Origin: Antedon bifida
Lineage: Eukaryota; Echinodermata; Crinoidea; Comatulida; Antedonidae
Direction: 5' to 3'
Assembly (NCBI GenBank): GCA_963402885.1
Contig: OY727096.1
Location: 2,728,001-2,792,000, forward strand
DNA: 64,000 nucleotides
The notes under the pieces are model-generated. The model did no database searches, was not told the DNA's origin, and saw nothing but the letters and a program-made list of their open reading frames with translations. A program made the position numbers and the translations under genes. This document shows, one piece after another, positions 43,506 through 61,174 of this stretch (position 1 is its first letter; every line of letters begins with the position of its first letter).

Positions 43506-46300
43506 TTACTTTGCACCATCTTGGATTAACTCTTCTTCTTGAGGGCGAGATTCTGGCGTTGTCTCGTTGTCTTTCCTGTAAAGATGCTTATGCGCTTTTT
43601 CCATGTGTTCAACCAGCGTCTTCAATCTAGTGAAGCTGTCTGTGCAATGACGACACTTATGAACCTTGCCGAGATTGATGTGATGGCGTGTGAGCATGTG
43701 TCCCTTCAGCGTTCCACGATTGATGAAATCTTTTCCGCAGACAGTGCAGATGAACGGCCGATCACCGGTATGTGTTCGCTCATGAAGCTGCATGTTGCTC
43801 TTGACGGTGAAACGTCTGCCGCAATACTGACACTTGTACGGTTTATATCCTGTGTGGATACTCAAATGCGTGGTAAGCACTTTTTTCGCAACAAAGCCTT
43901 TTCCGCAAATGTTACACTTGTGGGGTCGCTCGTTGCGATGGCGTTTCATATGTGTGTTGAGATAGTGTCGTTTTATCTCCTTATGGCATAAGTTGCAACG
44001 CACAACTTCCATGTCGCGGTGCACTAATTTCAAATGCATCATTAAAGACCCTCGGAATGCAAACTTTTTCTTGCAGACATCGCACTCCAACTTTTTTTCA
44101 TTAAGTGGTACATACTGCTCGACGTGGCTTTCAATCATACCAACAGACGAGTACGTCTTAGAACATTGGTTGCACTTGTAACGCTTTCTTTCGCAGTGCT
44201 TCTTCACGTGCTCCAGTGCACTATTTACATCTTTTAAGGTCTTGACACATTTGTTACAGAAATAGACAGACTGATCTGGAACACCTTGAAGACTAACTTT
44301 TTGAATTGAAAAGTTCTTCAGAAGATATGATTCATCCATTTTGCCTTCTGGCATCTGAAAGTTGTAGATGGTTTCATAGAACAAAGCAGCTTCCTTAGCG
44401 TGTAAAACTCTTAGTCGTTTGTCAAACGTCATGCTATATTTCTTCCAATTCTTGTTTTTATCACCAGTAGTTTTCTGTTCTGGTTCTTGAGAAGTTGTCA
44501 TCAATTGTTGGTCTCCGCTCTCCTGAGAATTACCATCTTTTTCCGAATATGGAATCGATACCCCATTTGCGCTAAGGTCAAGAGCCTCGTCAGGTACTTC
44601 TTGTTCACCAGAAGAATTGAACACTTTGCACGATGACGCATGACAAGTCCCAACAAACTTAAAAAGCCTACGGGTGAAGTCTTGATCCTCCAACAGTTGG
44701 GTGGGATTATCATGACTAGACAACATCTGTAGGATGTCATAGCTAATCTCATCTTTTTGAGAGGAATTCCTCGCAAGTGGGAGCTGGTACAGCTGCTTGC
44801 TGTAAGACAAAGAAGCGTTAAACACTTCTGAAGAGTGAAGATCATCCCAATCACTTCTCTTTTCAATACCAGAATCAGTAGTTCCATTTTTATGAACCCA
44901 CTTTTCTTCACGTACCGACAAATCCAGTGGCATGTCTTCACACACTGAATCTTCTTCTTTTAGTTTGCCAACTGTTGTATCATCCTTCATTGGGATCTGC
45001 CAATTGCTTTCCTTGCCCTTCTTTTGGACAACTTTCAGGACAATTTGTCGTGACTCTTTGGATGATGCCGAGTTCTTTCTTGAATGGTATTCCTTTGGAG
45101 GGAGCTCTATCATTAGTTTTGTTGTTGTTGTGTGTTCATCTTGCTGTTCAACTACTTTCATAATTGTCACCACCTGATTCGTATCCTTCACTGTTAAATC
45201 TATAGGCGAGTACATTTTACTATAACCATTTTTTCCATTCTGAATATTGGATTCACTGGTTGAATTGGCTGGCGTGTCTTCAGTAACCTTTTCTCTAAGA
45301 CGGCTTATGATATTATTCAAAGATCTTTTACTACTATCTTGACGCGAGAAAGAATAAATCTTTACATCCGAATTAGACATAATGTCAACGTTGGGGCAAG
45401 TTTGGGGCGATAAAGTCCCAGGTTGAGGCATTAAGACCACCGGTTGGGGCGATAATGTGCCGCTTTTGGGCGACAACGTGCCAGTTTGGGGCACGGACGA
45501 CCCAGTTTGCGGCATTAACGTCCTAGCCTGTGGAGATAAGTCCAAAGACGGAGTTTGGGGTGAAAATGCACCTTCACTATTCAAAATATGCTGTATATTA
45601 GGTGGCAAGCTATCTGGCATGTGACCTACAAACTGGTTCTGATGAGATGGTATTGATGAGGTTGGAGTCTGAAATACAATCGGTTCTTGAGTTGTGGTTG
45701 ATTGTAAGCCTGTAACTGGAAACAGCTCCTGCTGTTTATTCATTGATGCAAACATAAGTTGATGTTGTGCTGTGAGTTGTCTAAGTGCAGCATCAGCTTG
45801 CTGTCTCTCAAACTGTTCACTGGTTAATTCCTCAGCATGACGTTCGCCTCGATGGTAAAGTCTCGCCATCGGCCAAAGTATCGACGTCTTTGACTTCACT
45901 TGTTTCGGATCTAACACCATCGGATTTACAGCCTCTGGTCTGCCATTAAGTTGTGGCAGAGGTTGCTGCTGCAGAACCTGCGAGTTATTTCTGTTTTTCT
46001 GCTCATCTTGCTTCAGTTGCGTCAGATCAATTGGAGCGTCGTTTGTTAAAACTTGAGAAGGAACACATTCTTTCAGCTGCTGGGGGTGTACAGTTGGTAC
46101 ACTAAGTGTGGCAACATTCTGAGAGTTAACTGCGTGAGGTGCCTGCATTCTCAGCAATGAATTTTCCATCTGGTTGTGTAAAAGTAGGGAGTTCATTTGA
46201 GCTGCTGGATGAAGGAAAGGGGCCATACCATATGGAAATGGAAATGCAAATGGAATCTGATTGGGTGACAACATAATACGTCCAGGAATAATTGGGGACA
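43506..46300 (-). CDS. Zinc-finger gene last exon: linker and eight C2H2 fingers
   Basis: A 2.8-kb exon open for 931 codons. The first codon is split as A|TG with the previous exon, so the apparent frame start is not an initiator. An imperfect repeat of TGTLSPQ/TLMPQ type lies at about residues 388-435. Fingers include CNICGKGF...H.SIHTGYKPY, CQYCGRRF...HERTHTGDRPF and CTVCGKDF...HMLTRH; TGxxPY/F linkers join the middle ones. The second finger lacks its last His (SHVEQYV). Confidence 0.93.
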
Positions 46301-49300
46301 CTATGGAAAAAAAGAAATAATAACAATATTATTATTATATACCTAAGTATTACCCACAGCAGCATTGTCATTTTTTTCAGCAATTTACCTTTGGATTTAC
46401 TATGATAATTATATATATATATATAGTTATTGTACTTGCACTGATGAAGGGCTAGTGTTGCCCGAAAGCTCTACTAATTTTTCATGGCTTTTTTATCGTT
46501 TAGATTTAGCTTGTAGCTTATTTTATTTTGTATCTCTATCGAGATCCAGCCACTGATACCCACAGCATTGTCATTATTTTCAGTAATTTGCCTTTGGATT
46601 TATATATATATTTATTGTGCTATCAATGAGCTGAAGATAATATTTTACTTACTGTTAGGAAGCTGGAGACTTTGTGCTACGGTGGCAACTGGGTTGGCGA
46701 TGGTAGAAGGTATCGGCTCTTTTGAAACTTTGTTTGCACTGCGAAGCAAAAAAGATAATTATTAAGCGCCTTTCCAAAGATTAAAGCTACTTTCGAAACT
46801 TGAGGGAGTTTTCAGATGTTCACCATTCACACTTATAGGCTAAGGGAAACACTTACTGTACCCTTAAAATTAAAAAAAATCTCCTATCTAAGTGAATACA
46901 ATTTAAGGGAAATACTTAATATTTAAGGGAAATATCTCACTTTAAAGTATGACTGGTGAATACGTCCATTGGCTATTCCATAATTTAGTTTCATGGACAA
47001 AAAATGCACTGTAAACTTGAGTTATGACTTGGAATTATTGTATTTATTGTTATTCAATTTTTTTAATTTACAGATATATTGGTTACATATTGAAATATAT
47101 ATTTCTCAAATAAATGTATGATTTTATATGAGCCTGCCAACAACATATCAATTTATTGTATGTTTTAAGCGAGACAAATAAAGTTTCTGTATTAGTTGCT
47201 ACATACAGTTCATTTAAATTGTTCATAGATTTGTGTGCAAGAGAACTAGTGTATTAATATAAAAAAAATGTGTCCAGTATTAGGAGAGTTGCATGTAGGG
47301 AAATCTGTAATCAAACGTGTCCAGTATTGGGAGAGTTGACTGTAGTGTAAGAGAAATCTGTAATCAGATTAATCTCAGAAATCATTCCTTACTTTCTTCT
47401 TCTCCTCATGGGTCGAAGGTTATGTAGACCGTCTTCATCCTTAAGGAATCTTGTGGGTACGATCCCTTTACGTAACATACGCCGCCGCAACTCATACGGT
47501 TCAAAGTCATCTGGGCTGAAATGCAGTGAGCACACCTTGGTATGCTTCTTGAGCTGTGGAAAAATAATAATAACAATAAGCACCTTTTATTGATAAGAAA
47601 CTTGATTATTATTTAAGCACATCCTCACATTTTATTTTAGGTGTGTGATTATTAAGATTATACTAAGTGATAAAAATTACTCAAAATTCACCGATAAGCT
47701 AATCATAGATTTATTTATAAAATCATATATTTTTTTAGTACGACGTAAGTTAAAACATTTTCAAGATTTTAAGTACATTAAGCTCTGTCCACACACTATC
47801 AAACATGGTAGTGATATGCCCAATTATGGCAGTGATATGACATCATTATGTCCATATATGGGCACATCACATTTTATTTTAACATAAAGTTTGATAGTGT
47901 AGACAGAGCTTTAGATTACTTTCTTGTAATTATAATTAAAATTTCTAGTTTAAGACAAAAAAACTTCATCTAAATTCAAAATTAATAACACGGGTTACTA
48001 TACACAAATAAACAGCAAAACGACAAAAGTGGAGGGTGAACTAACAGTATTAGAAATGTTGGTTTTGAATAAGGTTGAGTTTAATACAATGTGTATGTCT
48101 GCATCACTGTATAGTGTTTTTCTATAAAAATAATTTTTATACATTCAAAGTGAATTTTAGGACTTAGCTTATAAAGCTTTTATTAAAGCTTTTAAACAGT
48201 ACACAAACACACAATGTATACAATGGAAAATACAGTATAAAGCAGCATTCATGATTGCATTAAAAAGAATAGTATTATCTATAGCATTGGTTTATAGTGT
48301 ATGAAGACAAAACAGATTTCATTGAACCATTTCGACCTCCAAATTTAGTACACTTCCTGTGTCTCCCTTTTATATAACATCTCATCTATTCAGCTGTACC
48401 ATGGTCTTTAGGTCCATGGCTTCACTACTTTTTTAAAGAGAATAAACATAACACACCCCCCCCCCCCCCCCCAATTGTGGGGAGGGGCTGCTGAGTGTAT
48501 ATTGGAGTAATATAATGTGTATGCCATTTTCCCAAAATTGTTTTGTGTCACAGGGTGACGGCTTTGAAGGGGTACCTCAAAAGATTAAGTGATTTTTTTT
48601 GATTTTTTTTATTTCAATCATCTATTATAAAGAAGGTACAGTAACCTGGTTGGAGGGTACACACCTAATTGGTGACAGTGGCTTAGGCTGCTTTTGTGCT
48701 TTCCTGGCAGCTAGTGACTATGATTTTATATTTTCTCCTTGCGTCGTGTTTGTTAAATTTGTTGATTTGTATTATATTTTGTACAATGTATCTTTTGCCT
48801 GAATAAATAATAATAACCCTTCTTTTGGCCTAATGAGTTAACTGGGGCTAAACAAAAAATTATATAAAGCAAAACCGAACCCAATCTTCATAACTCTGAT
48901 ATAACAACGTGATTCGTACAATTAGGTGATATTTCTTCTTTTACTTTTCAGGGAACTGATTCACTTGCAATTATTGGCCAAATACAAAACAATTGCTTTC
49001 AAAAAGCAGAGCTTGGTAACAAAGTTGTAAAAATGACTAAACCAAAATTTGTTTCTTTATAATATAATAATATAAAATGTATAGTGAAAATAGAAAATAG
49101 ATACAGCAGACTACATGATACAAGCCAAATTTACCTTAAATTCTCACATTTTATTCATTCAGACTGGTATTTCTATGAAATTTTACTGTTGTATCTATTT
49201 TATCATATAACTTAAACAATGCCTACAATTTCAAAAACATATGTTTCTTTAACTAATTAAAATAATTGAATAAGCCCAGTTGCGTTTACCAGCCGATGAA

Positions 49301-50131
49301 TATGCGTTTAAAATATTGTGTTTAAAAGTTTTTACTTTAATCTATTATTACCATCAAATATCAATTGAAAATATCACCAATCAATATACCATTCCCCCAC
49401 TAGTTTCTGATCTTTTTAGCATGGAGAGCAATAATATACTGAAACATTTTTGTTCCCAAAGTATCTTTTCTACTAGCCTACCATCTGGTGTGATTCATAT
49501 TAATTAATTCAATATTGTTTTTGAATGCTCAATATGCGATAGAAACAGTAACGAATATTTAAATTTATGCGACCGAAAATACTCTAGGCCAACTTATTCC
49601 TAGGGCCTAGGCCGAATAAACATTGTAGCGTCTCCGCCGCCGCCGATCACACACGACACCACCTGTTTGCACGGGTACGGTATCCAAACACACATTGGAT
49701 AAAAACATGTGTTTTAACTCGAATGCAATCTTTATTTCCGAACTATCGAATAAGAATTAATTTTCATATAAATAGTAAACTAACTACTCCACATCAAGTG
49801 TATTTAGCAGAGTAAATAGTGCTAGGTTTTAAAAACAATTCTATCACTCTGCTCGCGATGATCGCTTAGCCTATTCTAAGCCAACACCTTCAAATTGAAT
49901 AGGCCTCTTCCATTTAAAAGGCGCAAGGCCTATGCTAATAAATAGGCCTATCAAACGATAAACAGTTAAGGCGGCTTTCGATAAACTTACTCTGTCTTCT
50001 GTAAAATCTATTTTATGCAGCCATTTCTTTCGCATTACAGGGTCTTTCGGAATTCCATGAAAAGAAATAGCTTTCTCGCAGGTCCTGGAATCGTTGCGGC
50101 AGCACGGAATACAACATCTTTGGTGTACCAT
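43506..50131 (-). CDS. THAP domain plus C2H2 zinc-finger protein (1060 aa)
   Basis: Exons in transcript order: 50131-49991, 47553-47393, 46738-46653, 46300-43506, all GT-AG and phase-consistent. The start ATG at 50131 is preceded in frame by TAA. The THAP domain (about 1-85) shows C7-x2-C10, Trp37, C55-x2-H58 and GIVPTRF at 77-83, close to the AVPTIF box. Residues 100-800 are Gln/Ser/Thr/Pro-rich with PIDLT (219, 495), PLDLS (587) and ALDLS (702), the CtBP-recruiting PxDLS type. Eight C2H2-like fingers span about 809-1035. Both ends are DNA-binding folds, so this is a nuclear transcription factor, probably a repressor (inference). I do not recognise a named vertebrate orthologue. Confidence 0.9.
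46357..46620 (+). repeat. Direct duplication flanking a Penelope-like motif
   Basis: CCCACAGCAGCATTGTCATT and CCCACAGCATTGTCATTATT each lead into TTTGCCTTTGGATTTA-like sequence and AT repeats, at 46357-46430 and 46560-46620. Confidence 0.6.
46441..46475 (+). ncRNA. Hammerhead-like motif (CTGATGA...GCCCGAAAGC)
   Basis: CTGATGA, stem GGGC...GCCC with loop TAGTGTT, then GAAAGCTCT has the hammerhead core order, with one extra A before stem II. It lies in an intron of the zinc-finger gene, on the opposite strand, and is probably the end of a Penelope-like retroelement. Confidence 0.4.
46653..46738 (-). CDS. Zinc-finger gene exon 3
   Basis: 86 nt between TGCTTCGCAG and GTAAGT on the minus strand. 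It encodes ANKVSKEPIPSTIANPVATV then AQSLQLPN, linking the THAP exons to the long exon. Its phases (2 in, 1 out) match both neighbours. Confidence 0.85.
47393..47553 (-). CDS. THAP domain second half
   Basis: It encodes LKKHTKVCSLHFSPDDFEPY and then LRKGIVPTRF. It supplies the CxxH zinc ligands and the AVPTIF-like box, followed by a basic MRRRRK tail. Confidence 0.93.
47779..47914 (+). mobile_element. CArG-MITE copy 14
   Basis: Complete ends, shortened core, CCATATATGG retained. It lies in intron 1 of the THAP-zinc finger gene. Confidence 0.8.
48456..48472. repeat. Poly-C run of 17
   Basis: An uninterrupted run of C residues, unusual in AT-rich surroundings. Confidence 0.9.
48640..48825 (+). 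mobile_element. Possible LINE 3' end
   Basis: GGAGGGTACACACCTAATTG, GGCTTAGGCTGCTTTTGTGC and a terminal CCTGAATAAATAATAATAA look like a retroposed 3' UTR. Confidence 0.35.
49991..50131 (-). CDS. THAP domain first half, first coding exon
   Basis: It encodes MVHQRCCIPCCRNDSRTCEK to KKWLHKIDFTEDR with a GTAAGT donor in phase 0. It has the CxxC zinc ligands and the invariant Trp. A CRE-type TGACGTCA lies at 50180-50187 and an AAAATGGTGGC (YY1-like) word at about 50163-50172, both plausible promoter elements. Confidence 0.93.
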
Positions 50132-50179
50132 TTTTTACTGCATTTCGCCCGAATTCTCTTTGCCACCATTTTCTACATA

Positions 50180-50187
50180 TGACGTCA
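50180..50187 (-). promoter_or_regulatory. CRE-type TGACGTCA near the THAP-ZNF start
   Basis: A perfect palindromic TGACGTCA lies 49 bp upstream of the start codon in the putative core promoter or leader. Confidence 0.4.
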
Positions 50188-51328
50188 AGGTGTGGCTTTA
50201 TTAAATGCGCAAACGCAGCCTTGAGGCCTGATGTAAATCGGAAGCCTCGCTTTGATATAATGAATTCTCGTTTTTAAGTACCCCTACTTATAATTTTGAT
50301 AATTAGGTAAATGTAGCATTTTAAATACTATTTATGAGAGCCACACAAAATGTAAACGAAGACAATTGTTTTTGTTCTGTTATTTTTTGTTTACAATTAA
50401 ATGTGGTCATAGGCCTACTTCAAATAGGATATAATATTTAATGTGTTTCTTATCATGATTATCAATATTGATTATAAATCATGTATTGTACCACCAAACT
50501 GATTATAAATGTTTTTATGACTTTTGTGTACTCAGTAGGCCTATTAGATCACTTCAATATTTATTTTAGGAAATAAATAATATTAGGTATAGACTTTTTA
50601 TAAATGTATTGTATTAGCTTACTAGGCCTACTTAAAAAAAAAGTGCATTTCACTGCTGGAGGGAAGGGTATTCGGAGGGAAAAGTAAAGTCTACAGTACG
50701 AACGGAGAGAGAAGTACGCATTATTGGCACGCGCGCGTAATAAACATTGATAACTTCATGTCACGATCCTGCCTCTCTGGCCACGAAGGTCTAACCATGT
50801 GATCTTATTACTTTTAGAAAAAAAAGTTATTAACTAACGTTATATGATTTGCCTAAGTATTCAAATTAGAACCAACACGTTAAGTAGGCCCTTGGCACTC
50901 GAGATTCGAACTCAGGGGTATACTGAGAATAGGCCATCTACCAAAGTAAGTGATAAGCCCATAGAGTCAATCATTATTTATTTACCGTTGATGTTTAAAA
51001 TTTTTTGTTTAACTGTAGGCCTACCGTGAGCTGATTTTACTTCGGATACGATTTCAAAGGAAGGGAATAAAATTCTCTTTAACACAAATACCATTCTTTA
51101 GTGACAAAGAATTCCCAGTCACACTTAGTGCGTTTTGATAATAGTGTGATAGACGTATTGTTATAGGTTATGGCTGCTGCATGCCTGGCGGCGCACTTAT
51201 ATAATTTCTTATATAATAATTATTCATGATAAATGTTGGAAATCAAAATCCTGACCATGCACCAACCGACAATTATACTAGTGTTCATAAATGACGATAA
51301 GGACTGTCTACACGATGAACTGTGATTG

Positions 51329-51482
51329 TAAAGCTCCATCTACGCTATCAAAATTTATGGGACAAAAAATGTGATGTGCCCATATATGGACATGATGATG
51401 TCATATCACTACCATATTTGGGCATATATTGTTATATAATCACTTTTTTGTCAAATTAATTTGATAGTGTAGACAGTGCTTA
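51329..51482 (-). mobile_element. CArG-MITE copy 15
   Basis: Ends slightly mutated (AAGCTCCATCTACGCTATCA). Contains CCATATATGG and CCATATTTGG. Confidence 0.8.
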
Positions 51483-51518
51483 ATATTATTTTCCGATTGG
51501 CACAGTTGACTATGTGCG

Positions 51519-51720
51519 TAAAGCTCTGTCTACAAACTAGTTTGATAAAAAGGGTGTGTTGTGCCCAAATATGATCACATTTTTTTGTCAAAAACTTTGA
51601 TAATACACTGTCAAACTACAGTAGTTTGACAAAAAGGGTGTGTGTCTACATATGGTAGTGGTATGCCCAAATATGATCACATTTTTTGTCACAAACTTTG
51701 ATAGTGTAGACAGAGCTTAA
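51519..51720 (+). mobile_element. CArG-MITE copy 16, internally duplicated
   Basis: Two head-to-tail cores share TAGTTTGAYAAAAAGGGTGTG and CCCAAATATGATCACATTTT between one set of outer ends. Confidence 0.75.
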
Positions 51721-52661
51721 TGTACAGTTTTCTATCAGATGGTCGATTGATTATAGCTGCCTGTAACATATAGATACACGGTCGACCATGCGGATAGCCT
51801 CCATGCTAAACATTGGCAAAACACTGAATTCCAAACAAATAACGACAAAACATATTATATAATTGTATGATTTGCTTTTTATTGTATTTTCAAGATAATT
51901 TCACCCAACATTAGTACATGTAAATGACTTAGTACAAAAAAAATATACTAGTTTTATACTTCACAATACATCGAGATTTAAGATCTCCTCCACACAAGAC
52001 AGAATTAGTGGTACAATGAAGAACACAAGAAATAATGTCAAAAACCACATAACAAATAAACAATGTTTGTGCTGTGTTTAAATAACTACAATTATATAGT
52101 GAATTTGTATTACCAACAACAACGTCTATTAACATAAGTTGGGCGTGGTGAATGATTAAATTAAATATTGTAGTTCATTTTTTTGTTTAGTCTATTTAAT
52201 GTAAAAAAAGTATTGTCAAAAAATGAACGAGGTCACATGTATACCTACTTTGTTTTAGTAAGCAATATTTTTATGGTATTTTTCTACAGATTTTTCTATT
52301 TTTATGTATTTTATATATTTTTTTTTAAAGTGATTTCTTTTTATTATAGATAGCATAGCTTTCAGTTACTTTAGAGTCTGCATTTAAGCATGTTTTTTTT
52401 TATCATCAACATCTACTGGCGTGTTCAACACCATTTCCTATTTTTCATTTTTTTTGTGTGTCCCATTTTCTTTCATATTCGTTTTGTAATTATAGCTTCT
52501 CTGTTTTGTTACTTGGCAGTTGTTTGTTTTCAAGATATTTTTTACCGTTTTTATGATTTACTTTTACCATTTTTTTAGCTTTTTTTCCTTATTTTATATC
52601 TTTAAAGGAGAGTCGTATAGTAGTTTTCTTATTTTTTTTTTTCTCGGATATACTTGTAGTA

Positions 52662-58229
<5,568 letters not shown>

Positions 58230-60012
58230 TTATTACAAACTGAAATAATTTGCGTGACCAAGTTGAAATTGACGAAATACGAATTCTTCCAATATGGACG
58301 GTTGTCGGTTTTTTTTCAGGCAGTTATTTCGCTACTATATGACTCTCCTTTGATAGCTGTGATACTCAAAAATCTTTAATGTTTTACTTAACTTACAACT
58401 GTTTTTTTTGTGCTTGAAATACCAAATAACAAAATGTTTTAACGGGTCGTGAAGCAATTTTTTTGCTCACAAGCCTCGTTTGAGAAGCGTAATCCAGAAA
58501 ATGTAAGGGACGAAAGGCTTTTTGCCTCACATGGTTGCTTTATACCGCCCGTTTTAAAAACGATATAAATGCTTCCGCAAAATAGTTCGTAGAATACTAT
58601 AAAATAGAACATTTTAAAATTATATACCAGTTTACTTGAAATAAAAATATTTAACTATAAAACCACGTTTTATTTTATATTCTTTAGTATATAAAATACA
58701 GTTTATATTATAAAAACTAATGTGAAATGTAGCGTATTAATATATCACGGCCTTGTTACACTGGCATGGACCACATCACTAAAGAGGGCGGTATTATAAT
58801 TTTATGAAAAATCAGGCAGTCGATCTAATATTAATATACCATGCCCAGTAGGGCCTACCAGTTAAAATCCTTTCTCTCACTTTTGAATGTATCAATACGT
58901 ACACGTAATATTATTATATAATTATTCAGTGTTCATTTTTAAAATGTTAACTATCCAGTATGCATTGAAAGTTAATATCCAGTAAGACAAACATAAGTTG
59001 GAAACTGTCGTTGACGCCAATTATTTTGTCACAAGAAAATAATTTTAAATAATTATATTAAATTCAAGAAGTAAGCCACACACCTCTTAGGCCATTGTCT
59101 TTTACAAAGGATCAGACATGTAGACCGTTCGTGAATGCCTTTGTTCTTGAAGAAAGGAAGGGGACAACACAGTTAATGAGAATTATTATGATTTTAAGAC
59201 AAGGGACATGGAAACACGCTGGCGCACGGAATTTAAATCATAAATTATTGATCACTCGAAGCAAACTTTCCTTGACTGCCTCTGTTGAACCTTTTAATAT
59301 AATTTTTTTTCCAAATTATTGAGATCGATTAAATACTAGACGATTCTATGCGAGATTCAATGTCTATGATAAAATCGAAAAACTCCCCTGATTGAGGGGT
59401 AAGTTTCGCGCATTATACTAAAAAAAAAACAGAAACAAAACAATAGGGCCTACTCTTCGGTTGTCAAGACTTGTATGTAGTGTTCTTGATAGAAAACAAT
59501 GAATTTTAATTATTTATAAAGTTCAAAATAATAAAAATTAATAACTTTAGCGCTCAGAAACTGAGAGAAGAGCTCAGTTTATATAGAGCGACGAGATACT
59601 TCGGCACACATTGAAGATACAGATATTAACTCGAGATTTTATTCAACTTCTGTGAGGTCATCAATATATCGATTTTCTAGACATGCACTATTTTAGTATA
59701 GCTATCAAAAAAGGATAACTTAAAACTTGCAGACGCTCGTCAAAACAAACAAACCGTCATGGTATTTCATAGTTTTTTTGGGGGTATATTTATCTCTTTA
59801 AAGTTCCTGCAATAGTTTTTTAGCTTGTTCATGGTCGTGAATTCGAAATAAAAGCAAAATTTAAATTTAATTGAAAACAATATGCCTAGACTTGGCAAAT
59901 GCTTTGGAAGCCATTTGGCAAGTATTAGAAATTGGAAGTAGGCTATGTTGTCGTGTCGTGAAAGCAAGGAGTTGTAAATTACAACTCCCTGTTGAAATTT
60001 AGTCCCTATAAT

Positions 60013-60357
60013 ATTAAAGATATATTGTCCCACTAAAAAATATTTTTTTACATTTTTTTGTTGTTGAATATGCCATTTTAATATCACATAATAGTTATTC
60101 ACTTTGACCAAAAACTTGATTAAAAAAAAAAACCATTTTACACCAAAAAAATGCAATTTAAAGCAAAATATACCTAAATTGTTTTCGGTTGAAATTAACC
60201 ATTTCTTTTGTCTTTTTATAAAGTGAAATAATTATTTTTGATGATTTTTTTTTCTACAGAAGTGAATAACTTTATTAAAACTGTGAACTTGCCTATTCAA
60301 AATCTGATTTTATTAATCTTTATTTTTTCATGTTTTTGGGGGACAATACATCTTTAA
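60013..60357. mobile_element. TTTAAAGATGTATTGTCCC MITE, copy 6 (full length)
   Basis: TTAAAGATATATTGTCCCAC and GGGGGACAATACATCTTTAA bound a 345-bp unit with AATATGCCATTTTAATATCA inside. Confidence 0.75.
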
Positions 60358-60716
60358 TAATCATAATAAGTATAATAAAAAATAATAATAAAAAATAATT
60401 TTAAAAAATGAAAAAAAAATTATAAAAAAAAATAATAACAGCAACTACAAAAACTCAAATGAACCAAAATGATTTCTTTTATTTTATTATTTAAAATACA
60501 GCAATCCATTCTCTACATTTTAATGAACATAACAAGTCACTCAATTTGTTCTGTTAACAGTTCTGACTCATGGTTGACTACAGTATTTTATACTGTATAT
60601 AATCTACATAATAACTATACTGTACTTGATTAATAACAATAATACTCTATCACAGAGTAAGATGAACTGTTCAAACAACATCACATAATGTTATAATAAA
60701 GAATATAGAGAGGTTA

Positions 60717-61074
60717 TATCTTAAATATGTATTCTCCTTCAAAACATGAAAAAAATCAAACTTAGACTCAATAAGTCACTTGTAGTTCTAATAAAGTTAT
60801 TTCAATCTTGCCAAAAAAGATGATTTTCTTATAAAAAAAGACATTTTTTTAAACAAAATAACTTCCAGACAATGGGCTTCAGATTTAATAGTTTATTTTT
60901 AAATTGAATTGCCAAAGTGATTTTGCGTTTTGTATTGTTTGTTGTATAGGGCCTATATGAATTTTTTTTTTAAATTAGTGATCAATCAATTAATTAATTA
61001 ATTAATCAATAACTATTGTGACATTGAAATGACCTATTCAACTATTAAGGGAGACGATGTATCTTGCATTATAA
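60717..61074. mobile_element. TTTAAAGATGTATTGTCCC MITE, copy 7 (decayed)
   Basis: Family words CTAATAAAGTTATTTC, GTGACATTGAAATGACC and GGGAGACGATGTATCTT are present with weak ends. An internal TTAATTAATTAATTAAT insertion is present. Confidence 0.5.
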
Positions 61075-61174
61075 GGCTTGTTAATAGCACACATGTATAT
61101 CTGTTTCCTACAGACCTGGATTACTCATGTATTTTCTATGGATTGGATTACTATTTTATTTTATCATACAATGA

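Larger units (their letters stand above)
50190..52661. other. Intergenic region between THAP-ZNF and poly(A)-binding protein genes
   Basis: No coding signal. It holds CArG-MITEs 15 and 16. The left part is the upstream region of the THAP-ZNF gene; the right part includes the 3' UTR of the PABP gene. Confidence 0.55.

Noticed and set aside
43539..45177. Plus-strand and alternate minus-strand ORFs of 60-150 aa
   Set aside because: They are shadows of the large zinc-finger exon.
46299..46301. Initiation of the zinc-finger frame at 46301
   Set aside because: The codon there is GTG, directly after a splice acceptor AG. The true ATG-like codon is assembled from the previous exon (A|TG), and upstream exons extend the frame to 50131.
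50131..50168. Upstream ATG at 50168 of the THAP gene in another frame
   Set aside because: It opens a 44-codon frame overlapping the THAP exon without domain similarity. It may simply lie upstream of the transcription start.
59767..60156. 129-aa minus-strand ORF
   Set aside because: It overlaps the TTTAAAGATGTATTGTCCC MITE and is Lys/Phe/Asn-biased, as expected from AT-rich DNA.
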